Positions 29,250 to 38,920 of a DNA stretch of 64,000 nt are shown piece by piece; within the stretch, counting starts at the first letter, position 1; each line of letters starts with the position of its first letter. Origin of the DNA: Catenovulum agarivorans DS-2 (GTDB lineage: Bacteria; Pseudomonadota; Gammaproteobacteria; Enterobacterales; Alteromonadaceae); NCBI RefSeq assembly GCF_000568405.1, contig NZ_ARZY01000020.1, positions 1 through 64,000 of the forward strand, given 5' to 3'. The notes under the pieces were generated by a model. That model did no database searches. It had not been told where the DNA came from and saw only the letters and a program-made list of their open reading frames with translations. A program made the translations under genes and the position numbers.

Positions 29250-29827
29250 ACCTTACTTTATGCCTGCACTGCCATAAACTCAATCCAAGTTCATGGAGTG
29301 TGTGTAGTCGTTGTGGCGGCAAAATATATCCACGTAAACCTAAATCATTACAAATTTCCCTCGCATGGATTGTAACGGCCATCGTCTTTTATATCCCAGC
29401 AAACATTTTCCCCGTAATGAGTACTTATGCTTTTGGGCGTGAATCAGCGAGCACAATAATCGGAGGTATTTTTGAACTGTGGGAGCAAAAGTCTTATTTT
29501 ATTGCGTCGATTATTTTTGTGGCCAGTATTGTTATCCCGATAGTTAAAATATTAATCTTGTTGTGGTTATGCTTGTCTCTTAAACTAAATTTAACAGAGA
29601 CATTGCGGTTTCGTACCCATTTATATCGACTGACCTTATGGGTTGGGCGTTGGTCTATGATTGATGTTTTTGTCGTTGCAATACTGGTTGCGCTACTGCA
29701 ATTGGGTGGCATGCTGTCGATTCAACCAACTGTTGGTAGTTTAGCCTTTGCGTCTGTGGTTATTGCTACTATGCTAGCGGCTGAGGCTTTTGATCCAAGG
29801 TTAATATGGGACCATTTACAAGATTAG
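29216..29827 (+). CDS. pqiA: PqiA-like inner-membrane protein, second half-unit
   Basis: A 203-residue protein of the same family as its neighbour. The zinc ribbon is CLHC...CSRCGG, followed by four membrane segments (ISLAWIVTAIVFYIPANIFPV, FIASIIFVASIVIPIVKILILL, VGRWSMIDVFVVAILVALLQL, SLAFASVVIATMLAAEAF). The MSTYAFGRESAST segment and WSMIDVF are typical of PqiA/YebS proteins. It starts inside the end of the first half-unit and ends 7 bp before pqiB. Confidence 0.86.
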   Translation: MSSDTKTAAALNLTLCLHCHKLNPSSWSVCSRCGGKIYPRKPKSLQISLAWIVTAIVFYIPANIFPVMSTYAFGRESASTIIGGIFELWEQKSYFIASIIFVASIVIPIVKILILLWLCLSLKLNLTETLRFRTHLYRLTLWVGRWSMIDVFVVAILVALLQLGGMLSIQPTVGSLAFASVVIATMLAAEAFDPRLIWDHLQD

Positions 29828-29834
29828 GAAGTAT

Positions 29835-31493
29835 ATGCAAGCACCATTGGTAACTAAAACAACAAAATTATCATCTGTATGGCTTATTCCGTTTTTAGCG
29901 TTATCTATTAGCTTATGGTTTGTAACTCAACATTACATGAATCGGGGCACTGAAATTCAAATTAGATTTGCTAGTGCTGAAGGGGTTGAAGCAGGCAAAA
30001 CACAAATTAAAACTTTGAACGTAGATGTTGGTGTTGTTACGCAAGTTGAAATTAATCGAGATCTAACAACGGTGAATGTCACAGCTCGCATCAAACCACA
30101 AGCAGAAAATTTACTGCGGCAAGACTCAAAATTTTGGGTGGTTAAACCCCGTATTGGCTCTAAGGGTGTGTCTGGTTTAACCACTATCCTCTCTGGTGCT
30201 TATATCGAACTTGAACCAGGTAAAGACTACCCAGGCAAAACTGATTTTATCGGCCTGGATAACCCACCATTAACCCGTACCAATAAGCAAGGACTTAACC
30301 TTTATTTGATTAGCGACAGTGTTAAGGCGTTAAATGCTGGTGATCCTGTCGTGCATAAAGGATTCGAAGTCGGTCAAATCACTCAAATTGAAGTGCTTAA
30401 TTCCAACCGGATTAAAACCAATATTTTTATTGAGTCACCTTATGATCAAATGGTGACCAGTAATAGTCGATTTTATAATAGCAGTGGCATTAGTTTTGCT
30501 GTCAACGCCCAAGGTATTGAAGTTTTTTCTGATGCGATTGAAAGTACGTTAACTGGAGGCATTGCGTTTGATCTACCTAAAGGTGTCGCACCTGGCGAGG
30601 CCATTAATGATGGTGCTGAGTTTCAGTTATATCCAAATCAGTTGGCAATGGAGAAACATCCATTTAAACACAGCGTTGAGTTCTTATTATTGTTTAATCG
30701 CTCGATTCGAGGGTTGAACTTAGGTGAGTTTGTTGAGTACCGTGGTGTACCTGTCGGCACTGTGGTTGATATTGGATTTTCGTATTTGGCGAAAAATCGT
30801 TTTGAACAGGCGGATAAACCTCACGTTCCAGTGTTAATTCGCATTGATCCTGCACGTTTGATGGGGCATGACACACCGCAAGCACAACAAGATATGTTAA
30901 CTGCGTTGGACAAGCACATAAATAACGGTCTGAAGGCAGCGTTAAAAACAGGCAGTTTAGTCACGGGGCAAAGTTACATTCAGCTAGACTTTTATCCAAA
31001 TATTGAAGTGGAGCATTCAGCTTTAGCACAAATTTCAGGTTATCGTACCATCCCAACCACACATGATGATCTAGACTCAATGCTGTCAGATATCGGTGTG
31101 TTTGCCAATAAACTGGCTAATATTCCAGTCGGAAAAACCTTTGAGCAAATTGATTCGACTTTGCTGGGTGCACAGCAGTTGATAGCACAAGCTGAAGCTA
31201 CACTGGCACAATTTCAACAGCTTTCACAATCGGCAGATGGGTATATGCAAAACCCCGAGATGCAGGCATTACCACAAAGGATATCTAATTTGCTAAATCA
31301 ACTGACGACACTTGTTGATAGAATAGCCAAGTCTGATGGAACAATGGCAGGTGTAGAGCAGACAATATATAAATTGAACCAAACGCTTGATAGTGTAAAA
31401 CAAGTAGCCGATACGCTAGAAAGTAAACCAGATTCGCTATTGTTTAGCCAACCAAAACAGTCAGATCCTATTCCAGGAGCAAGTAACCAATGA
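29835..31493 (+). CDS. pqiB: PqiB, three-MCE-domain lipid transport protein
   Basis: An inner-membrane-anchored periplasmic protein of 552 residues (E. coli 546). The anchor is about 16-33. Three MCE/MlaD domains are visible: about 36-135 (EGVEAGKTQIKTLNVDVGVV), 150-250 (LNAGDPVVHKGFEVGQITQI) and 275-385 (LNLGEFVEYRGVPVGTVVDI). A C-terminal coiled coil (about 435-535) forms the needle in the E. coli hexamer. The stop overlaps the pqiC start by ATGA. Confidence 0.92.
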   Translation: MQAPLVTKTTKLSSVWLIPFLALSISLWFVTQHYMNRGTEIQIRFASAEGVEAGKTQIKTLNVDVGVVTQVEINRDLTTVNVTARIKPQAENLLRQDSKFWVVKPRIGSKGVSGLTTILSGAYIELEPGKDYPGKTDFIGLDNPPLTRTNKQGLNLYLISDSVKALNAGDPVVHKGFEVGQITQIEVLNSNRIKTNIFIESPYDQMVTSNSRFYNSSGISFAVNAQGIEVFSDAIESTLTGGIAFDLPKGVAPGEAINDGAEFQLYPNQLAMEKHPFKHSVEFLLLFNRSIRGLNLGEFVEYRGVPVGTVVDIGFSYLAKNRFEQADKPHVPVLIRIDPARLMGHDTPQAQQDMLTALDKHINNGLKAALKTGSLVTGQSYIQLDFYPNIEVEHSALAQISGYRTIPTTHDDLDSMLSDIGVFANKLANIPVGKTFEQIDSTLLGAQQLIAQAEATLAQFQQLSQSADGYMQNPEMQALPQRISNLLNQLTTLVDRIAKSDGTMAGVEQTIYKLNQTLDSVKQVADTLESKPDSLLFSQPKQSDPIPGASNQ

Positions 31494-32011
31494 TACGTAA
31501 GCTTTTTTCTATCGTAGCAGTTTTATCGGCAATGACAGCTTGCAGTTCAGCGCCCGAGTCTAGCATTCAACATTATATTTTGCCGATAAATAGCCAGCAA
31601 CAATCACAATTAAAGACCGCAGCGGCAGGTATTCCACAGCCACCACAAGTTGAAGTGACATTAGCGCCATATTTGGCGAAAGAGAATGTAGTTGTAGTGC
31701 AAGGGCAGACCCAAGTCATTTATGCCCATTACCATAGATGGGCGCAGCCGCTAGACTATATGATTGAAGATTTTATGCGCAAAGCCATTGTACCCAATAG
31801 TCATGTTAAACAGTTAAAGCTCAAGTTTGATAAATTACATGCTAATTTGCAGGGGCAGGTGACTCTGCAGGGAGAATATTCATTAAATACAGGTTTGCAG
31901 CAGGTGTTTTTAATTGAGCTTGAGCAGCCTAGAGCAGGATACCCTGCTATGGTTGAAACCGTTGCGCAAGGTTTACAGCAGTTATCCGAGCAAATCTTAG
32001 CGCATCAATAA
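31490..32011 (+). CDS. pqiC: PqiC outer-membrane lipoprotein
   Basis: A 173-residue lipoprotein with lipobox AMTAC (Cys18) and the PqiC/YmbA (DUF330) fold: SSIQHYILPI, VEVTLAPYLAKENVVVVQGQ and WAQPLDYMIEDFMRKAI. It completes the PqiABC envelope-spanning complex at the outer membrane. It is translationally coupled to pqiB (ATGA overlap). The next gene is 214 bp away. Confidence 0.9.
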   Translation: MIRKLFSIVAVLSAMTACSSAPESSIQHYILPINSQQQSQLKTAAAGIPQPPQVEVTLAPYLAKENVVVVQGQTQVIYAHYHRWAQPLDYMIEDFMRKAIVPNSHVKQLKLKFDKLHANLQGQVTLQGEYSLNTGLQQVFLIELEQPRAGYPAMVETVAQGLQQLSEQILAHQ

Positions 32012-32225
32012 AGTGATTTTTACTATCGAAAATGCAATTAAGTTGTTAAACTTTATAGGTTTTATGAATAAACTTAGTTGCGGCTAGAGTTTCTTTATTG
32101 GTCTTCAATACTGGTAAAATGACACTGTATGTATCATGCTTAAGGCTGACATAATATTGTGGCCTAATTCACAAATTGCAGTATTCACCACTCATGGAGA
32201 AGGTGATAAGGGCTATGGACACTAA

Positions 32226-32792
32226 ATGACTTTTACGAACAAATTAACTTGTCTACCGCTGTTGCTTGCTTGCATGCTGCTTTTGAGCGCGGGGTTGTAT
32301 GTCAAACCTGCTGCTGCGCTAATGAATCAGCCAGACGAAGCGAGCTTGCGTGCAGCTGTAATAGTAGGGATTTTACGTTATACCAAAATACCCATTAAAG
32401 CCGCTACGAATGAAATTCGTTTATGCTCAGTGGGTAAACCTTACTCGGAAAATAAGTTGCAGCAAGTTTCTGCCAGCTTGAGAGTTCAGCAGAATACGCT
32501 CAACTTTTCTGTAATGGATAATTCAGACGTATCTTTACAGGCCATCAATTTATGTGATGTTTTGATCATTGGTGGTGCTTATAACCCGAGCAAAGCGCTG
32601 CTTGCTGATTATTCTGGGTTGAGTATATGTGATACTTGCACCGAGCTAAAATCAAGTTATGTGGTTGAGTTAATCAAAGCTGATAAACGCATCGGTTTTA
32701 ACGTCAATCTGTTTTTGGCGGACAGTCGCAAGGTTAGTTTTAGTTCATCATTGCTTGAGTTGGCGAGTAACATCATTAGGTCTGAGCAATGA
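32226..32792 (+). CDS. YfiR-like periplasmic protein (DUF4154)
   Basis: A 188-residue exported protein: signal peptide to about residue 31, then the DUF4154 fold (RAAVIVGILRYTKIP, IRLCSVGKPY, CDVLIIGGAY, LKSSYVVELIKADKRIGFNVNL). In Pseudomonas aeruginosa, YfiR is the periplasmic repressor of the diguanylate cyclase YfiN. Cys pairs (LCS, CDVL, CDTC) recall the redox-sensitive disulfides of YfiR. It is translationally coupled to the cyclase gene (ATGA), strongly supporting a sensor-repressor role. No YfiB-like lipoprotein is adjacent. Confidence 0.85.
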   Translation: MTFTNKLTCLPLLLACMLLLSAGLYVKPAAALMNQPDEASLRAAVIVGILRYTKIPIKAATNEIRLCSVGKPYSENKLQQVSASLRVQQNTLNFSVMDNSDVSLQAINLCDVLIIGGAYNPSKALLADYSGLSICDTCTELKSSYVVELIKADKRIGFNVNLFLADSRKVSFSSSLLELASNIIRSEQ

Positions 32793-35173
32793 ATTTGACC
32801 AAGCATTCGCTGAAATTTTCAATCATATCCAGACTACTGATTTTATTCGTTGCGACTTTAAGTATCATAGGTGTGACCATTTCGATAGTTGAGCGCAACC
32901 TAGCTCAAGAGAAATTAACCAATGACTTGAATGTTATTGGTGAAATTTTATCAAATAGAACGATTGCCGCATTGGTATTTAACGATGTATCTGCCGCAGC
33001 GACTAATTTATCAGCTGCACAATTTCATGAAAGCATCGAGGCCATCTGCCTATATAGCCAAGATAAACGCTTTTTTGCCAGCTACTATAAACAAGCTGAG
33101 CAGATCAAATGCCAAAACAGTATTGCAGCGTTATCTGAAGCTTCCACCTTATATTTCGACAACAGCATGGAAATTGTTAAACCTGTTGTTGATGGTAATG
33201 AGGTTATGGGCGCGCTGCGTATTTATTCAAACTTAGATTATGTTGAGAATACTCAACAGCACGTGATTTTGGTTATTGTATCTGCGATTCTCATTGCGAT
33301 ATTTGCCGTTTACATTATTGCCAATCATTTGTTGAAACGAGTATTGGCGCCACTGCAACATTTACATACAACTGCTAGACACATCACCCAGAATGTTTTT
33401 TCCGATATTAGGGCGTATAAAGCGAAAGACGATGAAGTTGGTCAACTGGTGGATGTGTTTAACAATATGTTAGATAGTTTGGCCGATGAGCACAATTTAT
33501 TGCACTTGTCTGAACAAAGGTTTAGAACACTTGCTGACCAAGCGCCAATTGGGATTTTTTTACGCGATGAGAACGATAAATTTTTGTACGTAAATAACAC
33601 ATGGAAGGAAATGACGGGTTGTGGACTACCCATTAATTTAGACGAGTACAAACATCGAATTAGCCACTCGGATAAGTTACGAGTAATTCAGGTTTATGAT
33701 GATGCCCGTGCTGACAACCGATCAAGTTCAGTTGAATACAGATTCGCGACACCTCAGGGAACTAGAAAAAACTTTTTAGAGAAAATGTCTCCTATAACCC
33801 TAGATGACGGACGTTTATCGGGTTATATCGGCTCAGTATTAGATATTACTGAGCTTAAAGATGCGCGGCATGAGTTAGAACGTATGGCTTTTCAAGATCC
33901 TTTAACTGGCCTTGCTAACAGGCGCTTTTTTAATGAACATTTAAAGTTAGAAATTGCCAATGCGCAAAAATTGCATCAACAGCTGGCGGTATTAATGATT
34001 GATCTCGATCACTTTAAGCGAGTCAATGATACCAAAGGACATGAATTTGGTGACGATTTACTGATATCTGTTGCGGAAAAACTCTCCAGCGTTGTTGACG
34101 ACGATGATTTGGTTTCGCGTATGGGCGGAGACGAGTTTATGGTGCTAATTCGAGAGGTCGACTCGTCCGCAGAGTTAGACGCTGTAGTTAAAAAGCTATT
34201 AAATGCGGTACTTATGCCGTTAGAGCATCAATCTTTATTAGATGTGACTACGTCGATTGGAGTTGCAGTTTACCCTAAAGATGGCGAAAACGTTGGCGAT
34301 TTAGTTCGAAATGCCGATATTGCTTTGTACAAAGCGAAAGATTTTGGCCGCAACCAGGCTGTCTATTTTAGCCAAACTTTGGATACTGAAATTAAGAATA
34401 AAGTTCGGCTTGAACATAAGTTACGAAATGCGATCGTAAACGAAGAGCTGAAAGTTTATTTACAGCCACAGTATGACGCGACCAAACAAAAATTTGTCTG
34501 GGCAGAAGCACTGGTTCGATGGATTGATAAAGATGAGGGTTTTATTCCACCTGATAAATTTATTGCAGTTGCTGAAGAAACAGGACTGATCCATGAGCTT
34601 GGTTTTGTTGTGTTGCGCAAAGTTTGTTGGTACATGCAAACATACCAAGAGCAACTATCGGCAATTGGCATTGAAGGAATAGCGGTTAATATTTCAGCTC
34701 GCCAGTTGTTTGCGAAAAACTTTTTTGAACAAGCCATGGCGATCATCGGTGAGTATCAGATTGAACCAAGGCAAATTGAATTTGAAGTGACAGAGTCATT
34801 ATTGATGGAAAATGCCAAACAAGCTGTCGAGGTAATGGGGCAGTTTAAAAGGCAAGGAATCAAATTGGCTATGGATGATTTTGGTACTGGCTATTCTTCA
34901 CTAGCCTATTTAAAACACTTTCCAATTGATTGCGTTAAAATTGACCGCAGCTTTATTAAGGATATTCCAGAAGATAAACTAGATATGGAGTTGTCGAGCG
35001 CAATTATTGCTATGGCATTGAAGCTGGGGTTAGAAATAGTTGCAGAGGGCGTTGAAACGCAAGAGCAAAGTGCATTTATCCATAGCCAAGGTTGCCGACT
35101 GATGCAAGGTTATTACTTCGCTAGGCCTATGCCCATTGAAGAAGTATTGTTATTGGCTAGCGTAAAAGCTTAA
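32789..35173 (+). CDS. Membrane GGDEF-EAL protein with CHASE8-like sensor, HAMP and PAS (YfiN-like plus PDE)
   Basis: A 794-residue cyclic-di-GMP enzyme. Order: membrane span about 12-32; periplasmic CHASE8-like domain (TIAALVFNDVSAAATNLSA, as in YfiN); span about 157-178; HAMP; PAS (about 240-355, APIGIFLRDENDKFLYVNN); GGDEF at 446-450 with intact GGDEF; EAL at 573-575 with intact EAL and DDFGTGYSSL. Both catalytic sites look complete, so it may make or break cyclic-di-GMP. YfiN itself lacks PAS and EAL. It is followed by a bidirectional terminator shared with rne. Confidence 0.92.
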   Translation: MNLTKHSLKFSIISRLLILFVATLSIIGVTISIVERNLAQEKLTNDLNVIGEILSNRTIAALVFNDVSAAATNLSAAQFHESIEAICLYSQDKRFFASYYKQAEQIKCQNSIAALSEASTLYFDNSMEIVKPVVDGNEVMGALRIYSNLDYVENTQQHVILVIVSAILIAIFAVYIIANHLLKRVLAPLQHLHTTARHITQNVFSDIRAYKAKDDEVGQLVDVFNNMLDSLADEHNLLHLSEQRFRTLADQAPIGIFLRDENDKFLYVNNTWKEMTGCGLPINLDEYKHRISHSDKLRVIQVYDDARADNRSSSVEYRFATPQGTRKNFLEKMSPITLDDGRLSGYIGSVLDITELKDARHELERMAFQDPLTGLANRRFFNEHLKLEIANAQKLHQQLAVLMIDLDHFKRVNDTKGHEFGDDLLISVAEKLSSVVDDDDLVSRMGGDEFMVLIREVDSSAELDAVVKKLLNAVLMPLEHQSLLDVTTSIGVAVYPKDGENVGDLVRNADIALYKAKDFGRNQAVYFSQTLDTEIKNKVRLEHKLRNAIVNEELKVYLQPQYDATKQKFVWAEALVRWIDKDEGFIPPDKFIAVAEETGLIHELGFVVLRKVCWYMQTYQEQLSAIGIEGIAVNISARQLFAKNFFEQAMAIIGEYQIEPRQIEFEVTESLLMENAKQAVEVMGQFKRQGIKLAMDDFGTGYSSLAYLKHFPIDCVKIDRSFIKDIPEDKLDMELSSAIIAMALKLGLEIVAEGVETQEQSAFIHSQGCRLMQGYYFARPMPIEEVLLLASVKA

Positions 35174-35185
35174 ACAAAGTAAATA

Positions 35186-35215
35186 AAAAAAGCGACTCAC
35201 TTGAGTCGCTTTTTT
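35186..35215. terminator. Bidirectional terminator between the GGDEF-EAL gene and rne
   Basis: A5-AGCGACTCA (35191-35199), a 2-nt loop, TGAGTCGCT (35202-35210), T5. The perfect stem flanked by A and T runs works on both strands and lies between two convergent genes. Confidence 0.92.
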
Positions 35216-35241
35216 GTGCGCCTAAAATCTATCCTAAACCG

Positions 35242-38200
35242 TTACTGTCGAGCTTGTGTAGCCGGTGACGATGATTGGCTGCTTGGTCTGCTTGCACCGC
35301 CTTGTTTACCAGAAACCGTCAATGGAGTTCGGTTGGTTTGTGGAACCACATTTATTGATAACACACGCTGAACATCTATGCTTTCGGGGGTTGTCTGCGA
35401 AATTGGCGCAGAGGCAAAACCTTTAAGATGAGCTGCAACCATAGAGGCTTCTGTTAACGGTTGTTTAGTTTGTGCAGCATCTTCTTCAAGCGGCAATGAG
35501 TGTTGAACTTGACTTGATGACTCACCATCAACAGACTGTTCTGCTTCTGCTTCTGCTTCTGCTTCTGCTTCTGGTACATCACTGTTCACAACAGCATCCG
35601 ATGTAGCTTGTGGTTCTGCACTATCTGAGCTTTCAGCTTGTGGCGCTGCAGCTGACGTTTCTTGTGTCTGCGCTTGCGCTTCATCAGTTTTATTCTCAGT
35701 CTCATCTGCGGCTTGAGTGCTTTGTTGCTTATCTATCTCTACAGCAGCATCAAGATTTTGCTTAGCTTCAGTTGTGTCAGACGCAGCTTGCTCGACTTCT
35801 GGGTAGCGGCTTTCTACTGGATCTTCAGTTACTTCAGCATGTTGCATAACCTCAAAAGCTAATTCGCTTTGTTTGGTCTCTTTTCGATAATATTTGTCAT
35901 ATCGATTGTTAGACTCCTGATTGTCGCTATCTTCTTGATTGCGACGACGACGTTGGCTATTTGCGCGTAAATGGCGCGTGCCGCGGCGTTGGCGAGGACG
36001 CTCTTCTGCTACTGGTTGTTCTGCAGGTTTGTCGCCAGGTTCTGTTGTGTCAGCTAGATTCACATCTTTGTTATTTGCTGGCGCTTCAGTTTCTGTTGCC
36101 GTTGGCGCGCTCTCAGTTGCAGGTGGTTCAACAGCAGCTTTCGGCTGAATTGATTTGTCAGTCTGCTTGGTTGGCTGTTCAACCTGGTTGCTAGATTGAC
36201 TCTCTTGCTCTAACGTTTCAACTGCTGCTGCGTAAGGTGAGTGAGTTGCAGGTTCTTTTTTCGCTTTAGCAGCCTGTGGAGCGCTCTTGTCCTTTTGCGC
36301 TGCGGCTTTTTGCGCCTTTTGTTCTGTTGCTACAGCAGTGTCTTTTGGCTGCTCTACGCGCACTTTTTTACGTTGCTGACGTCTAGCTCTACGCTCTTGA
36401 ACTTTTTCCTCACGTACAGGCTTAGCTGCTTTTTCAACCTTACGATTTGGTTGATTTGTTTCAGCTTTGTTTTTGTCTGAGCTTTTTTTATTACGCGGTT
36501 TGTTATTACGGCGGTTATTATTGCGTCGCTTGCCATTATTATTGCGTGGTGCGGATTTTTTAACCGGCGGCTTAACCTCTTCCTCAGGCTCAGTCGCAAA
36601 TAACGATTTAATCCAACCAAACAGGCTTGCAATTAATCCTTTCGCTGGTTTTTGTGGTTTTTTAACAGCTGGTTTTGCTACAGGCTCAGCAGCAACTGGC
36701 GCTGGCATATCTGGTGCAGCAAAGCCTTTCAATGCGGGCTCTTCTTTTTTCTCTAACGGCTTAATTGAAGGAGATATTGCAACCGTCATGTCTTGCTCAG
36801 GTGCGTTTACCAGCTTATAACTTAAATCATCACCCGTATCTTCAATTTTAATACGTGCAACGTCAAAGTTAGGACTTTCTATGTGTGGGTTAGGTACCAC
36901 TACAATACGAACATCGTGTCCTTTTTCGATAAAGCGTACTGCGCCACGTTTTTCGTTTAATAAGAAAGTTGCAACTTCAATTGGTACTTGGGCTTGCACT
37001 TGAACCGTGTTTTCTTTAATCGCTTCTTCTTCTAATAGACGCAATACGGATAAAGCAAGAGATTCAGTTGAACGTACAACACCTGTACCCTGACAGCGCG
37101 GACAACTTTGGCTTGAACTTTCACCTAAAGACGGACGTAAGCGCTGACGTGACATTTCCAATAAACCAAAGCGAGAGATTCGCGCTAATTGGATACGAGC
37201 CCGATCTGAGCGCACTGCTTCACGTAAACGATTTTCGACTTCACGTTGATTACGAGCTGGTGTCATATCGATAAAGTCGATAACAACTAAACCACCTAAG
37301 TCACGTAAACGCAATTGGCGAGCAATTTCGTCGGCTGCTTCTAGGTTGGTGTTTAAAGCGGTTTCTTCAATGTCACCACCTTTGGTGGCTTTCGATGAGT
37401 TAATGTCTATCGAGGTTAAGGCTTCGGTTTGGTCAATAACAATTGAACCACCGGAAGGCAATCTCACTTCGCGTTTGAATGCAGATTCGATTTGGCTTTC
37501 AATTTGGAAGTGGGTGAATAAAGGCACCTCACCTTGGTACATCTTGACGCGGTTTACAAAATCAGGGCGCACAAGCGCAATATGTTGTTTAGCATCTTCG
37601 TAAACTGCAGGATGGTCAATTAAAATTTCACCAATATCACGACGCAAATAATCTCGAATTGCTCGTACGATTACATTGCTTTCTTGATGAATCAAAAAAG
37701 GTGCAGGGCGGCTGTCTGCTGCAGATTGAATGGATTGCCAATGTTTCAGTAATACATTTAAATCCCATTCAAGTTCTTCAAAGGCTTTGCCTACACCAGC
37801 AGTACGGACGATTAACCCCATACCGTTAGGTAGAGATAAACGTGAAAGTGATTCTTTCAATTCGGTGCGTTCATCACCTTCAATTCGACGAGAAATACCA
37901 CCTGCTCTAGGGTTATTCGGCATTAAAACCAAATAACTCCCAGCTAAACTGATAAAGGTGGTAAGCGCAGCACCTTTTTGGCCACGTTCTTCTTTATCTA
38001 TTTGAACTATGACTTCTTGGCCTTCTTTAACCACATCTTTGATGTTTGGTCGGCCTTGAAAGGTGTAACCTTCAGGGAAGTAAGTTTTAGCGATTTCTTT
38101 GAGCGGCAAAAAGCCGTGCCTTTCAGCGCCATAATCAACAAAGGCTGCTTCTAGGCTTGGTTCTACTCGGGTAATCGTACCTTTATAGATATTTGCTTTT

Positions 38201-38310
38201 TTTTGCTCGTGTCCGTGACTTTCAATGTCTAAATCATATAAACGTTGGCCATCTACCAGCGCAACGCGCAACTCTTCTTCTTGAGTTGCGTTAATTAACA
38301 TACGTTTCAT
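35242..38310 (-). CDS. rne: Ribonuclease E
   Basis: The endonuclease scaffold of the RNA degradosome, 1022 residues. [21 protein letters not shown] is the RNase E start; the S1 domain is about 35-120; the DNase-I-like catalytic core includes [14 protein letters not shown]; the zinc link is Cys403-x-x-Cys406 (CPRCQGTG). After about residue 520 the sequence is disordered, with a membrane-targeting-like amphipathic stretch ([15 protein letters not shown]) and several Arg-rich RNA-binding patches. Near residue 915 five or six Glu-Ala pairs are encoded by a hexanucleotide repeat. rraB, encoding an RNase E inhibitor, is in the same window at 55.4 kb. Confidence 0.96.
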   Translation of the reverse strand: MKRMLINATQEEELRVALVDGQRLYDLDIESHGHEQKKANIYKGTITRVEPSLEAAFVDYGAERHGFLPLKEIAKTYFPEGYTFQGRPNIKDVVKEGQEVIVQIDKEERGQKGAALTTFISLAGSYLVLMPNNPRAGGISRRIEGDERTELKESLSRLSLPNGMGLIVRTAGVGKAFEELEWDLNVLLKHWQSIQSAADSRPAPFLIHQESNVIVRAIRDYLRRDIGEILIDHPAVYEDAKQHIALVRPDFVNRVKMYQGEVPLFTHFQIESQIESAFKREVRLPSGGSIVIDQTEALTSIDINSSKATKGGDIEETALNTNLEAADEIARQLRLRDLGGLVVIDFIDMTPARNQREVENRLREAVRSDRARIQLARISRFGLLEMSRQRLRPSLGESSSQSCPRCQGTGVVRSTESLALSVLRLLEEEAIKENTVQVQAQVPIEVATFLLNEKRGAVRFIEKGHDVRIVVVPNPHIESPNFDVARIKIEDTGDDLSYKLVNAPEQDMTVAISPSIKPLEKKEEPALKGFAAPDMPAPVAAEPVAKPAVKKPQKPAKGLIASLFGWIKSLFATEPEEEVKPPVKKSAPRNNNGKRRNNNRRNNKPRNKKSSDKNKAETNQPNRKVEKAAKPVREEKVQERRARRQQRKKVRVEQPKDTAVATEQKAQKAAAQKDKSAPQAAKAKKEPATHSPYAAAVETLEQESQSSNQVEQPTKQTDKSIQPKAAVEPPATESAPTATETEAPANNKDVNLADTTEPGDKPAEQPVAEERPRQRRGTRHLRANSQRRRRNQEDSDNQESNNRYDKYYRKETKQSELAFEVMQHAEVTEDPVESRYPEVEQAASDTTEAKQNLDAAVEIDKQQSTQAADETENKTDEAQAQTQETSAAAPQAESSDSAEPQATSDAVVNSDVPEAEAEAEAEAEQSVDGESSSQVQHSLPLEEDAAQTKQPLTEASMVAAHLKGFASAPISQTTPESIDVQRVLSINVVPQTNRTPLTVSGKQGGASRPSSQSSSPATQARQ
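35541..35573 (-). repeat. Short hexanucleotide repeat (GCAGAA on the minus strand) in rne
   Basis: About 5.5 copies of TTCTGC (plus-strand view) encode alternating Glu and Ala in the disordered C-terminal part of RNase E. It is another in-frame 6-bp repeat like the one in dnaX but shorter. Confidence 0.85.
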
Positions 38311-38920
38311 AGTTGTTCTTTTTCACCAATATGAAACGCCAAATTGTCTACCAATAGTCTCAGCTGAAGAGCCACTCTCACGAGTGTCTTTGCCTTTTAT
38401 GCAGAAATCCTAATTAACCTTGTGTTTAAACACTGGGGAGCATGAACCTAGACTGAGCGATCGCAGCCAGACTCAACAAATCCTCTTTGATCTTCATATT
38501 GTCATTGCTCCTTTTGTTTGCAACTGGCAAGTTTGTGCAAACAAGGTTTGTCTTTCTGTTGTTTAGCCGAATGTGCATTACGGCTTAAACAGCTTATTTC
38601 AGTTTTATCTGTTAGCGTATTTGGCGTTTACTTTTCATAACCCGGCATTCGCTGTTGGGATAGTGTTTTGCAACCTTGACGAAAAATTACACACTTCGCT
38701 TGGTTCAAAAATGCGTAGACAAACTGTAATATGCTTAAAACGAATCAGTTTGTTGCTGCACTATGGCCTCTTACACAGTCCGAATGTCACCACCAATAAT
38801 CGTGTATTTTTACACGTTTTCGAAAAATTCTGGCAATCATGCATGCCATCAGTGAAAATATAGCAAAGCTCTGCCCATAGCGGCAATCTAAATTCACTAA
38901 TAATAGAAAGATATTTGCAT
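38311..38920. promoter_or_regulatory. 610-bp divergent intergenic region between rne and rluC
   Basis: It has no convincing gene; a 96-codon plus-strand frame at 38573-38863 lacks a ribosome binding site and protein-like composition. By analogy with E. coli, the rne side should contain a long structured 5' leader used for autoregulation. Visible structure: palindrome GTGTTTAAACAC near 38422, and GTTTGCA (38516-38522) / TGCAAAC (38536-38542). I could not align these to the E. coli hp2/hp3 elements. Promoters for both directions must lie here but no strong -35/-10 pair stands out. Confidence 0.5.

Noticed and set aside
28614-29827. Frameshifted single pqiA gene
   Set aside because: Each half has its own start, its own zinc ribbon and complete membrane segments, and the overlap is long, so two genes are more likely than a broken one.
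38573-38863. 96-codon plus-strand frame between rne and rluC
   Set aside because: No ribosome binding site and no recognisable motif; the region is expected to hold the rne leader.
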